A stretch of DNA of 57,380 bases from Fidelibacterota bacterium (GTDB taxonomy: Bacteria; Fidelibacterota; UBA8477; JABMPR01). Below are positions 1 through 8,199 of the stretch, one piece after another. Position numbers and translations under genes: made by a program. Positions within the stretch are counted from its first letter, which is position 1. Every line of letters starts with the position of its first letter. The notes under the pieces were generated by a model. The model made no database searches, had not been told where the DNA came from, and worked only from the letters and a program-made list of their open reading frames with translations. The stretch spans positions 1 to 57,380 of the forward strand of contig JABHBL010000003.1 of NCBI GenBank assembly GCA_018673925.1. Direction: 5' to 3'.

Positions 1-141
1 AAAGGAGCGAACTTCACTCAATCCCTTGGCTGCCAACACCTGTGTGATAGCTGCTGTTAATGTTGTCTTACCGTGATCAACGTGACCGATCGTTCCAACA
101 TTGACGTGCGGCTTATTACGTTCGAATTTTACTTTTGCCAT
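1..141 (-). CDS. tuf: Elongation factor Tu, N-terminal fragment (runs off the window)
   Basis: The first 47 codons of EF-Tu are read on the minus strand from ATG at 139-141. The P-loop of the GTPase domain is visible (GHVDHGKTT, residues 19-27). EF-Tu delivers aminoacyl-tRNA to the ribosome as a GTP complex. A clear ribosome site (GGAGG at 151-155) lies 9 bases upstream. The gene follows four tRNA genes, an arrangement like the E. coli thrU-tyrU-glyT-thrT-tufB operon, so it is probably co-transcribed with them. The rest of the gene lies outside the window. Identification is secure from the near-invariant N-terminus. Confidence 0.97.
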   Translation of the reverse strand, partial: MAKVKFERNKPHVNVGTIGHVDHGKTTLTAAITQVLAAKGLSEVRSF

Positions 142-195
142 ACTTCAATTCCTCCGTATCGCTTCATGTTGTTAATAATTCTATGGGGAAGCTAG

Positions 196-268
196 AGCTC
201 GAGAGCGGATTTGAACCGCTGACCTTCTCCTTACCAAGGAGGTGCTCTACCGACTGAGCTACCCGAGC
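196..268 (-). tRNA. tRNA-Thr (anticodon GGT)
   Basis: A 73-base cloverleaf on the minus strand. The acceptor stem GCTCGGG pairs with CTCGAGC (one G-T pair), with discriminator T. The D arm and T arm (GGTTCAAATCC) are intact. The anticodon loop TTGGTAA gives anticodon GGT. CCA is not encoded. It is the last tRNA before tuf. Confidence 0.95.
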
Positions 269-316
269 AGTTGACATAAAAAAGCCCCGGTCCTAGGGGC
301 AATTCACTGTCAGTTG

Positions 317-387
317 AGCGGGTGATGAGGATCGAACTCACATAACCAGCTTGGAAGGCTGGTGTTCTACCATTGAACTACACCCAC
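317..387 (-). tRNA. tRNA-Gly (anticodon TCC)
   Basis: A 71-base cloverleaf. The acceptor GTGGGTG pairs with CACCCGC, and the anticodon stem CCAGC/GCTGG encloses CTTCCAA. The T arm reads GAGTTCGATCCTC. Discriminator T (U73) is usual for bacterial tRNA-Gly. Confidence 0.95.
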
Positions 388-440
388 TGGGTTCAGACAG
401 CAACTTCTTCGAATTGCCTCCCCAATATTGTTAAAAAGCG

Positions 441-523
441 TGGGCCGAGATGGATTTGAACCACCGTACTCGATTGAGAGCAGATTTACAGTCTGCCGCC
501 TTTAACCACTCGGCCATCGACCC
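441..523 (-). tRNA. tRNA-Tyr (anticodon GTA)
   Basis: An 83-base class II tRNA with a long variable arm. The acceptor GGGTCGA pairs with TCGGCCC, with discriminator A. The anticodon stem GCAGA/TCTGC encloses CTGTAAA (anticodon GTA). Confidence 0.95.
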
Positions 524-545
524 AAATAAAAAAAACAAAAGTTCG

Positions 546-618
546 AGCCAAGGACAGGAATCGAACCTGCGACCGCCGGTTTACAAAACCGATGCTCTAC
601 CAACTGAGCTACCTTGGC
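546..618 (-). tRNA. tRNA-Thr (anticodon TGT)
   Basis: A 73-base cloverleaf. The acceptor GCCAAGG pairs with CCTTGGC, and the anticodon loop TTTGTAA gives anticodon TGT. It is the first gene of the tRNA-tuf transcription unit. Confidence 0.95.
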
Positions 619-650
619 CGTTTTTTATCTAAAATTTCTAAAAGCCGAAG

Positions 651-678
651 AATATATATGCTGGTCTTGCAGACACAA
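651..678 (-). promoter_or_regulatory. Possible promoter of the tRNA-tuf unit
   Basis: On the minus strand, a TTGTGT box (673-678) is followed after 16 bases by TATATT (651-656), about 33 bases before the first tRNA. The position is right for a stable-RNA promoter, but the -35 box is imperfect and the spacing short. This call rests on motif matching only. Confidence 0.35.
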
Positions 679-751
679 GAACTATTGAGAAAGTAATTCT
701 GAAATAATTTTGAAGGTGGAAAGTGCTACTTACTGGGTTGGTTCTAGTGGA

Positions 752-2158
752 CTACTTCATTTTCCATTTGGTACCATCAGGTGTATCAATCAACTCAACA
801 CCCAGAGCCACCAACTCATCTCGAATGGCATCACTTCTGGCGAAGTCTTTATTGGCTCGTGCTTCTTTTCTGGCTACGATTTTTGCTTCAATGAATTCAG
901 CATCAATTTCAATGTTCAACCCACTCTCCATCTCAAGCACACCCAAGACATGGTCAAACTTGTGGACCAGACTAATGAGATCAGTAGCACCGGTGGCACT
1001 TAACTGACCCTCTACCATGGATCTATTGCCCCAGCGAACCAATTCAAAAATAGCTGCCAGGCCACCTGATATATTCAGGTCATCATCCATAGCTGATGTG
1101 AACTGATCATCAGCAACACCTATCTGATCCCCGGCATCCTCTGCCCCTGAGCCATTATATGACTTCAACTTTGAGTAGAATTCTCTCAGACGATTTACAG
1201 CCTTTTGGGCTTCTTCCAGACGGGATACAGAGAAATTGAGTTTCTGGCGATAATGGGTGGTGATCAACATCCAACGAATGGCTTCAGCAGGATAACCCTG
1301 ATCCAATAGATCTCTCAACGTATAGAAATTGTTGAGCGACTTAGACATCTTCTTATTGTCAACCAGCAAATACTCGGAATGAAGCCAATAGTTGACAAAA
1401 TCTGCACCTGTAGCACAGACACTCTGAGCCAATTCATTTTCATGGTGAGGAAAAATGTTGTCAACACCACCGCAATGGATATCAAAGTGTGGACCAAGGA
1501 GTTGAGTCGACATGACGGAACATTCAATATGCCAGCCCGGACGGCCCTTTCCCCAAGGCGATTCCCACTGAACATCTCCATCCTCAGGTTTATACCCTTT
1601 CCAGAGGGCAAAATCTCGTGCTCCCTCCTTCTCATAGCTATCATCTGCGACTCTACCACCACTCAACATTTCATCTGGGTTGAGGTTGGCCAACTTTCCA
1701 TATTGCTCATACTTTTCAATATTAAAAAATACACTCCCGTCTGGAGTTGTATAAGTATAGCCTTTGGTTTCCAGGTCTGTAATCATGGTGATCATTTCCG
1801 GGATAAAGTTCGTGGCCTCAGGATAATTCTGAGCCGCTTGCATATTCAATGTTTTCAAATCTGCATGGAAGGCCGCTTTAAATTCATCGGTAAGTTTGGT
1901 GAGTGAAATATTTCTTTCCCGACTTCGGCGGATGGTATTGTCATCTACATCGGTGAGATTCATTGCCTGATTTACATCGAATCCACGAAACTCAAGATAT
2001 CGGCGCAGCAGATCCTCGAAGATAAAGGTTCTATAATTACCAATATGAGCATAATCATACACAGTAGGTCCACAGGTGTACATCTTAACCTTACCAGTTT
2101 CCAGGGATTCAAATGCTTCCTTCTGACGTGTGATTGTGTTATAAAACCGAATACTCAT
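752..2158 (-). CDS. cysS: Cysteinyl-tRNA synthetase
   Basis: 468 residues, normal for the family. Class Ia synthetase that charges tRNA-Cys in the cytoplasm. Visible hallmarks are the zinc ligand Cys29 in YTCGPTVY, the HIGH-like HIGN at residues 38-41, WHIECS with a second zinc Cys, HHENE, and the KMSKS loop (NKKMSKSLNN). The C-terminal anticodon-binding region is complete. ATG start with only a weak ribosome site. It lies 10 bases downstream of ddl and is the last gene of the ZIP-permease/ddl/cysS run. No terminator is obvious between it and the tRNA promoter. Confidence 0.97.
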   Translation of the reverse strand: MSIRFYNTITRQKEAFESLETGKVKMYTCGPTVYDYAHIGNYRTFIFEDLLRRYLEFRGFDVNQAMNLTDVDDNTIRRSRERNISLTKLTDEFKAAFHADLKTLNMQAAQNYPEATNFIPEMITMITDLETKGYTYTTPDGSVFFNIEKYEQYGKLANLNPDEMLSGGRVADDSYEKEGARDFALWKGYKPEDGDVQWESPWGKGRPGWHIECSVMSTQLLGPHFDIHCGGVDNIFPHHENELAQSVCATGADFVNYWLHSEYLLVDNKKMSKSLNNFYTLRDLLDQGYPAEAIRWMLITTHYRQKLNFSVSRLEEAQKAVNRLREFYSKLKSYNGSGAEDAGDQIGVADDQFTSAMDDDLNISGGLAAIFELVRWGNRSMVEGQLSATGATDLISLVHKFDHVLGVLEMESGLNIEIDAEFIEAKIVARKEARANKDFARSDAIRDELVALGVELIDTPDGTKWKMK

Positions 2159-2168
2159 ACTTGCTAGC

Positions 2169-3074
2169 CTAGCTATATTTATTCAAACTTAATTTTAAAA
2201 TCTCATCTATTAGTTGGGGAAAACTGAGACCAATTGCGGCAGCACCCATAGGTAGAAGTGATGTCTCTGTCATCCCAGGTAAAGTATTAATCTCAAGACA
2301 CCATGGTTTATTCTCAGGATCCAGACGAAAATCAACTCGGCCATATACCTGAACACCTACTGACTGCATTGATTTTACTGCTAAATCCTTGATATGCCTG
2401 GTCAGTGATTCACTCAGCTTAGCAGGGCACTCATAGTTACTCATGCCCTTAGTATATTTTGATTCATAATCATACAACTCATGACCCGGGAAGATTTCAA
2501 CGATGGGAAATACCTGATCTCCAAGGACACCTACCGTGAGTTCGCGCCCAGGAACGAATCGCTCAAAGATTAACCTACTGAAAGCTCCTGAAACTTGTCG
2601 AGCCTGAACCAGATCGTCAGGGTTTTCACAAACCGATAGACCAATTGTTGAGCCTTCGTTATCAGGTTTGATAACGTATGGCAATGGAAGTTTGGTTTCA
2701 GGTAGTGATTGACCCGTTTCATGAAGAAGCAGTTCCCAATCTGCAGTTGGGATACCGTGTTTCTTGAATTGGCGCTTGGAGGCATCCTTTGAGAAAGCCA
2801 ATAAGCTATCAGCAACACCAGCGCCTGTATAGGGAATCTGATTGGCCTCAAGGTTGGCCTGAAGTAGTCCATCCTCGCCTGCTCGACCGTGGAAGCCAAG
2901 GAGAACAATATCATAGGAATCATCATACTCGTGAATGATATCAAGTTCGTTTCTTAGATCCAGCCGTCGGTAGGTATATCCCAATTCCTGGAGTGCTCGC
3001 TCCATGGCTGCAGTAGATTTTAACGAGACCTCGCGTTCATGAGAGCTTCCACCACCTGCCAGCAAAATTTTCAT
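2169..3074 (-). CDS. ddl: D-alanine--D-alanine ligase
   Basis: 301 residues. ATP-grasp enzyme that makes the D-Ala-D-Ala dipeptide for peptidoglycan. Visible signatures are the N-terminal GGGSSHEREVSL, FHGRAGEDG...YTGAG, the ATP-binding segment around KPDNEGST, and the C-terminal EINTLPGMTETSLLP metal/substrate motif. I start at ATG 3072-3074, not at the TTG just before it, because GAGGA sits 7 bases upstream of the ATG. It is separated from the permease stop by 11 bases, so translation is probably coupled. Length and motifs are typical of Ddl. Confidence 0.96.
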   Translation of the reverse strand: MKILLAGGGSSHEREVSLKSTAAMERALQELGYTYRRLDLRNELDIIHEYDDSYDIVLLGFHGRAGEDGLLQANLEANQIPYTGAGVADSLLAFSKDASKRQFKKHGIPTADWELLLHETGQSLPETKLPLPYVIKPDNEGSTIGLSVCENPDDLVQARQVSGAFSRLIFERFVPGRELTVGVLGDQVFPIVEIFPGHELYDYESKYTKGMSNYECPAKLSESLTRHIKDLAVKSMQSVGVQVYGRVDFRLDPENKPWCLEINTLPGMTETSLLPMGAAAIGLSFPQLIDEILKLSLNKYS

Positions 3075-3085
3075 CAATTCATCCT

Positions 3086-4882
3086 CTAATCGTGACAGTC
3101 ATCACAACAATCGTCATCTTCTTCAGAATCTCCCAGACCCTCATAGAGATTCTCCAACATGCCTCTCGGACCAATTCTGAATAGCGAACCAGCAAAAAGC
3201 ATCAATAAGATACTGCCTGCCAGAAGATTAATCCATGAGTGATCATCACTTATTTCAGCTCCGGCTCCCACATGGGCTGAATCGCCCATGATAAAATTGA
3301 CGCCAAACCCAATGACAATGGTTAAGCCAATAATCACGAGTGGAAAAATAATTGCAACCCGCCCGCCATGGAGTTTTTTCATCACCCCGAGGGTGGTAAT
3401 ATTTGTGGCAGGTCCAGTAATCAGAAAGGCGAGTACAGCTCCAGCAGATACTCCATTCAGCAGCATGACAGCAGCGATGGGTGTTGCTCCAGTCGCACAA
3501 ACATACAGGGGCATCCCAATGAGAGCCATGATGAGGATATCAACACCATAAGGAAGCGAGCTCCAATCGAGCTTGCCCAGGAAGGGGTCTGTAATGGCTG
3601 CAATGATGAGACCCATAAGAACCCAGGGACCAAGATGATCGATCATTTCTTTATTAAGGGTAGACCAGAAGCGCTTCCAGGGATTGACTGTTGTTTTCAG
3701 TTTTTCCGGCTCAATCACAGGGATTGACAATGCCTGTTTTGCAGGTACAATCAGATCCATGATATACCCAACAAGCCAGGCAATCAAAGCAGCTGCAACC
3801 AAACGTGCCACAGTCATCTTCCAACCCAGGAGAGGTATGGAAATCATGATAGCATCGATGCCCAATTCAGGGGTGGCGATTAAAAATGCGGTTCCGGCAC
3901 CAACAGATACTCCTCTTCTGACGAGACTATGGTAAAGCGGGACAACCCCACATGAACAGATGGGTAGCGGAAGTCCAAAGAGCATCCCCTTCCCAACTCT
4001 AATGGCTCTGTTTTTTGAGTGAAGCCAATTGATTCCAGCTTCAGGAATAAAATTTTGGATGGAGGAGGCAATTAAAAAACCCAATAACAAAGCGGGTGCA
4101 CTCTCAAAAAAGAGGGAGAGGGTAAGGTTGGCAGTTGATCCAATTGAATGGGCATGTGGTAATTCGTGACCAAGCGGTAAAGCATACAAAAGACCAGCCC
4201 CGACAAATGCACCGAGAGCCGAAGGTAAGGCATTTTTTGATCTGGAATGTTTGTGCTCATGTTCATGTTCCTCTGAAGCAACGCCATGAATGTGGCGATG
4301 AAAGAGCACATGCAGGAGTGATCCAGTTACCAATGCCTGAAAATATGTAATGTAGGTTGAATGTGCCCCTGGAAATTCAGCAGTTCCCAGTGTAAAACCT
4401 GCAGCAGTTGCCAGGCTCATCAATACAAGGACACCCGCAATGACTTTTATATTGCTGAGCGGTTTTAAGGCCCACCATATCAGCAACCCGACAGGCAGAC
4501 GATGTAAGATGACTGCATACGCCAAGACCTGACCAGATCCATGGTCTCTAGAAGCCTGTGACACAGCGATGCCATCCAGGAGCGTATGCACCAGAATACC
4601 GCTAAAGGCCAGGACAAGCACACCACTATGGGTTGCTCTTTCATAGTTGTGAAAAGCACGTTCTGCGAAATAGGGTAACAAAGCCCCTAATACGACCATG
4701 AGGAGTGCCATTCCCCCGATTTCGACCACAGCTTCAGGCAAGAGATGGACGACGGCAATACCGCCAATGGAGACTAGGATGAATCCATCCAGGAATCGAT
4801 TGATGCCTGGTTGTTGCTCAAAGATCTTTGCCAGGAATGGACCTAGAAGCAGTGCCCCTATTGCAAGAACAAGCAAGGTCAC
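3086..4882 (-). CDS. Fused ZIP-like and ArsP/DUF318-like metal permease
   Basis: 598 residues, rich in membrane segments. Residues 1 to about 190 resemble ZIP metal transporters (HLLPEAVVEIGG, then HTLLDGIAVSQ). A His-rich loop follows at about 203-213 (EEHEHEHKH). From about residue 235 the protein is a DUF318/ArsP-type permease with the hallmark CSCGVVPLYHSL and TPELGIDA, and a second GATPIA/GPATN half. The tail DSEEDDDCCDDCHD looks like a soluble metal-binding site. Efflux of Cu, Zn or a related metal is an inference from the family (SO_0444-like permeases). GTG start overlaps the lgt stop by 4 bases, so the two are translationally coupled. Confidence 0.8.
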   Translation of the reverse strand: MTLLVLAIGALLLGPFLAKIFEQQPGINRFLDGFILVSIGGIAVVHLLPEAVVEIGGMALLMVVLGALLPYFAERAFHNYERATHSGVLVLAFSGILVHTLLDGIAVSQASRDHGSGQVLAYAVILHRLPVGLLIWWALKPLSNIKVIAGVLVLMSLATAAGFTLGTAEFPGAHSTYITYFQALVTGSLLHVLFHRHIHGVASEEHEHEHKHSRSKNALPSALGAFVGAGLLYALPLGHELPHAHSIGSTANLTLSLFFESAPALLLGFLIASSIQNFIPEAGINWLHSKNRAIRVGKGMLFGLPLPICSCGVVPLYHSLVRRGVSVGAGTAFLIATPELGIDAIMISIPLLGWKMTVARLVAAALIAWLVGYIMDLIVPAKQALSIPVIEPEKLKTTVNPWKRFWSTLNKEMIDHLGPWVLMGLIIAAITDPFLGKLDWSSLPYGVDILIMALIGMPLYVCATGATPIAAVMLLNGVSAGAVLAFLITGPATNITTLGVMKKLHGGRVAIIFPLVIIGLTIVIGFGVNFIMGDSAHVGAGAEISDDHSWINLLAGSILLMLFAGSLFRIGPRGMLENLYEGLGDSEEDDDCCDDCHD

Positions 4883-5742
4883 TTGGCCATTTCTCCTGCA
4901 TTCTTATGTTGGGCGTACCCAAGATACCAGACCAAGCTTGCTCCCAGCATCATTGCAAAGCTGAGGATCTGTCCCATGCTAAAGTAATCTAATAATATGA
5001 ACCCGAGGTGTTCATCTGGCTGTCTGAAAAATTCAATAAAGAATCGTGCAAACCCATATGTGAATAAAAATAAACCGGAGAGAAAACCCTGGAATGGTGC
5101 CTTCTTCCTGAAGGACCATACAATAGCAAATGAAACTATCCCTTCAAACAGTGCTTCATATAACTGGGAGGGGTGTCTAAGGAGTCCATCTCTGGCATGA
5201 GGAAAATACATTCCTATCCAGCTTTCTGTGACCCGGCCATAGAGTTCACCATTGATAAAATTCCCAAGACGTCCAAAAGTATAGCCTAATGGGATACCTA
5301 CCATGATCAAATCTGTTAATTCAAAAAACTTCACTTTATGCTTACGTGCGTATAGCCATAGCCCGATTGTTACACCAATACCACCCCCGTGATATGACAT
5401 ACCGGAGATGCCTGTAAATTTCCAATGACCATTTATTTTGGCAATTGGGGAGATGATTCTGATTGGATCCATTAGCAAATCTTCAAAACCATAGAAAAGC
5501 ACATATCCAAAACGTCCCCCAAGGATGACACCAACAATAGCATACATGATGGCATCAGCTAAAAAATCCAGGCTGTATGGTAACTTTTCGTCCTTGATAC
5601 GATATTTTGCCACGAGGTATGCTGTTCCGAAGGCGGCAATGTACATCATGCCATACCAGCGCAGCGGAAAATTTCCAATAGTGAAAATGACTGGATCCAT
5701 TTGTGATGGTAAATGCTGCCACCACTCTATAAAACGATTCAA
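4879..5742 (-). CDS. lgt: Prolipoprotein diacylglyceryl transferase
   Basis: 287 residues with about seven membrane segments. Inner-membrane enzyme that attaches diacylglycerol to the lipobox Cys of prolipoproteins. The Lgt signature is clear: GRLGNFINGELYG, preceded by SYHGGGIG and followed by RHPSQLYEA. TTG start is supported by AGGAG 8 bases upstream. The stop is TGA, which matters here as proof that TGA terminates translation in this genome. The window encodes clients for it (lipoproteins at 9497, 23389 and 37698). Confidence 0.96.
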   Translation of the reverse strand: MNRFIEWWQHLPSQMDPVIFTIGNFPLRWYGMMYIAAFGTAYLVAKYRIKDEKLPYSLDFLADAIMYAIVGVILGGRFGYVLFYGFEDLLMDPIRIISPIAKINGHWKFTGISGMSYHGGGIGVTIGLWLYARKHKVKFFELTDLIMVGIPLGYTFGRLGNFINGELYGRVTESWIGMYFPHARDGLLRHPSQLYEALFEGIVSFAIVWSFRKKAPFQGFLSGLFLFTYGFARFFIEFFRQPDEHLGFILLDYFSMGQILSFAMMLGASLVWYLGYAQHKNAGEMAK

Positions 5743-5893
5743 GGTCTCGACTCCTAATTCAAAGGTTTCATCGGCGCAAAATTAGACTAAACACATGCCA
5801 TACCAAGTAAAAGCACATGACATAACTGGGCAATCAATGAATATTTGTTTTAAAGGTGGAATGGGGAACTGCGAATATTTTCTAATCAATTGT

Positions 5894-5921
5894 CCAGACT
5901 GGGATTCGGATCCCAGCCTGG
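5894..5921. terminator. Hairpin without T-run in the lgt/DUF35 gap
   Basis: CCAG-A-CTGGGAT, loop TCGG, ATCCCAG-C-CTGG forms an 11-bp stem with one internal mismatch. It sits after the stop of the DUF35 gene in the minus direction. No T-run follows, so it may stabilise the mRNA end and not terminate. The rest of 5743-5948 shows nothing else I can support. Confidence 0.35.
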
Positions 5922-5948
5922 AGTTAATTGTTTTACATAAAACCTATG

Positions 5949-6539
5949 TTAAAAAGCAAATCCTTCAGGCAAGTCCTCAACACTTGTTCCTGCAGGTACC
6001 CAGGAAAGATCCATAATAGTGAAAGTTGGATTCTTCGTTTGGAAGATAGGCACCACTTTCATTCCAATTTCGGGTTCTCCAATTGATAAATAGCCCATGA
6101 GGATAGTGGATACACCTTCAAACTCAACATTTACAAACCGAATTGGTTTTTCCAGGGTATTGAAAGCACCTGTCCGTTCAGTTATCATAAAAGTATGTAC
6201 GCTGGCCCCTTTACGAGCTAATTCAGTGAGATCGACTTCCTCGTTACGCATAAGACAGTCTGGGCAATGAATTCGATATGGAATATAAATTGAACCATAG
6301 GTCTCACATTTGGGATTAGCACATTTAGTTCCCAGCAATTTGGCATTGCTTAGATTTTCAAAAAACGGTGCTTCACCACCATAGGCATGGATATGCGTCA
6401 TATCAGCTGGATTGGTAATACCCAGAAGTTTCCCGGATTCATCTCGGATGGGGTCATTAGGGTAGGCATAATGGAAATTACCTGTGACACGATAGCGACC
6501 ATTCTCGACCTTGACAGTTCCTCTATTTTGAGTAGTCAT
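5949..6539 (-). CDS. DUF35 zinc-ribbon/OB-fold acyl-CoA-binding protein
   Basis: 196 residues. A zinc ribbon (CANPKC and CPDC, residues about 93-116) is followed by an OB-fold (ASVHTFMITERTG...FVNVEFEG...LMGYLSIG). Proteins of this family pair with thiolase-fold enzymes and hand them acyl-CoA substrates; examples are ChsH2 with the aldolase Ltp2, BbsA with BbsB, and the archaeal thiolase/HMG-CoA synthase complex. The gene starts one base after the stop of the thiolase-like gene, with a strong ribosome site (GGGAGGGG), so the two almost certainly work as a complex. The N-terminal 85 residues before the ribbon are an extension of unknown role. Confidence 0.85.
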   Translation of the reverse strand: MTTQNRGTVKVENGRYRVTGNFHYAYPNDPIRDESGKLLGITNPADMTHIHAYGGEAPFFENLSNAKLLGTKCANPKCETYGSIYIPYRIHCPDCLMRNEEVDLTELARKGASVHTFMITERTGAFNTLEKPIRFVNVEFEGVSTILMGYLSIGEPEIGMKVVPIFQTKNPTFTIMDLSWVPAGTSVEDLPEGFAF

Positions 6540-6540
6540 C

Positions 6541-7965
6541 TTAGCCCCTCCCTTTTAATTGATGATCTGGATGAACCAGGACGGTAGCAGTTACATGAGA
6601 TCCCACACCGGCGTGACTAATTGCCAAACCTCTCTTGGCTCCCTTCACCTGCAGATCAGTCCAATCATCTGGTTTCACACGGTTAAATCGTTTCCACTTT
6701 GCTTCATCAGCGTGCATCTCTGACCATCGGCCCCAGATATGTTGAGCCACCTCAATAACTTGCATAATACCTGTGGCTCCTACGGCATGCATACAGCCAA
6801 TGAGACCTCCTGAGAGATTGGCCGGTAGTTTCCCGGGTTGACCTGTAAATGGGTTGGTATGATAGCAGTCACCTGATTCTACATAGGTGCGCCCCTCTCC
6901 ATAGGGACGGATTCCAATATCTTCATAACTTTGGATATCGCTTATGGTAAATGCATCGTGCAATTCAACAAGATCAAGATCCTCGGTGGGATCTACAATA
7001 CCGGCCATTCCATAAGCATAATAAGCAGCCATTCGAGCAGCTAAAAAGCCGGTAAAACCTGGATATCTATCCCCTCCAGGGAAACGAACCCCCAGGTCTT
7101 TGTATTGGTCTGGACTCTCATTAGGCAACAGTGGGATATCCATATCGCGACGATCAGCAACACGCAAGGTATGGGAACCAGCAGATGTATACAGGAGCAG
7201 TGGATTATCTGTCAGCTCATAGGCTGTTTTCTCATCAGCCAGAATGACACAGGATGCTCCAACGCTCATGAGACAACAATCAAGCGCTCTCAGTGGATCG
7301 GCTACAATTGGAGAATTTAGTACATCTTCCACAGTGATTTTCATAGGACTTTGGGCATGTGGATTCATGCGGGCATAGCCCTTATTTTTCACAGCAATTT
7401 CAGCTAGGGTCCGGCGGAAAGATTCTTCCTCCTTACCAAATACCTGCCAGTATTTTTGAGCCATGACAGCATAATAACCTGTATAGATATGACCCATGGG
7501 GGTTTCCCAGTCTTTATCAGCGGCTGATGCGATGTAGTGATTTCCCTCATCGGTGGGCACTTCATCCATGCGTTCCCAGCCCATGGCCAGGGCTGTATCT
7601 GAATAGCCTGAAGCAACAGCTTTGTAAGCCTCCCAAATGGTTGAGCCACCTGTGGCACCACCGGTCTTAATACCGACATTTCCAAGTGGATCCAGGCCGA
7701 GACGATCATGTATGACTGCTTCCCCTAGCAGTTGATCACCAAAATGATCTGCGAAATGACCATAATAGCAACTATGGATGTACTCTTTTAATTCTTCAGG
7801 GGATTTCTTGATAAATTCGGCTGCCTCTAAAAAGGCATCGATAACCAGCTCTTCGGTCCGCTTCTCCGGTATGGCTCTATCAAACTTTGACATGCCACCT
7901 GTTACCAGATAAACGGGCTTGCTCATCTGTGGAATTTTGAGCTGTTGTTTACTGAATTTGATCAT
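6541..7965 (-). CDS. Thiolase-fold (SCP-x type) protein without the usual catalytic Cys; possible aldolase
   Basis: 474 residues, thiolase superfamily, closest in style to SCP-2/archaeal thiolases. The segment that normally reads CASGG, carrying the acyl-accepting Cys, reads GIKTGGATGGST (about 98-109), with Gly103 at the Cys position. The His motif is kept (GCMHAVGATG) and the C-terminal region reads AISHAGVGSH, with no second catalytic Cys. Ltp2-type aldolases of steroid side-chain degradation also lack the thiolase Cys and also pair with a DUF35 protein, so retro-aldol cleavage of a beta-hydroxyacyl-CoA is a fair alternative to thiolysis. ATG start with GGGAGTG upstream. The substrate cannot be named from sequence. 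Confidence 0.8.
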   Translation of the reverse strand: MIKFSKQQLKIPQMSKPVYLVTGGMSKFDRAIPEKRTEELVIDAFLEAAEFIKKSPEELKEYIHSCYYGHFADHFGDQLLGEAVIHDRLGLDPLGNVGIKTGGATGGSTIWEAYKAVASGYSDTALAMGWERMDEVPTDEGNHYIASAADKDWETPMGHIYTGYYAVMAQKYWQVFGKEEESFRRTLAEIAVKNKGYARMNPHAQSPMKITVEDVLNSPIVADPLRALDCCLMSVGASCVILADEKTAYELTDNPLLLYTSAGSHTLRVADRRDMDIPLLPNESPDQYKDLGVRFPGGDRYPGFTGFLAARMAAYYAYGMAGIVDPTEDLDLVELHDAFTISDIQSYEDIGIRPYGEGRTYVESGDCYHTNPFTGQPGKLPANLSGGLIGCMHAVGATGIMQVIEVAQHIWGRWSEMHADEAKWKRFNRVKPDDWTDLQVKGAKRGLAISHAGVGSHVTATVLVHPDHQLKGRG

Positions 7966-8140
7966 GTTTCACTCCCATATTTGAGTTGTGTAAATGGGAT
8001 AGGCATCACTATAAGAGCTGATTCAATACCCGCACTTAAATATCCAGATTCTATTCAAAAAATGTTGAGGTGTTCGGGGATAAACTAATAGGAAGGTTTG
8101 TATTCCAAAAGGGAATCTGATTACAAACCAGTTACTTCAT

Positions 8141-8172
8141 AAAAAAAGGCGCAGTGTCACCACTACGCCTTT
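8141..8172 (-). terminator. Rho-independent terminator after the barrel gene
   Basis: Read on the minus strand: stem AAAGGCG-T-AGTG, loop GTGA, CACT-G-CGCCTTT, running into seven T. It lies 28 bases after the stop of the outer-membrane barrel gene. The rest of 7966-8140 shows no gene. Confidence 0.85.
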
Positions 8173-8199
8173 AATGTTTTGGTCAATTATTGCCTTGGT

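Noticed and set aside
450..632. Plus-strand open frame over the tRNA cluster
   Set aside because: It lies on the opposite strand of two tRNA genes and has no ribosome site or family pattern.
5786..5808. TGGCATGTGTTTAGT before lgt as a further -24/-12 promoter
   Set aside because: The -12 part reads TAG, not TTG, and lgt is a housekeeping gene; I treat it as chance.
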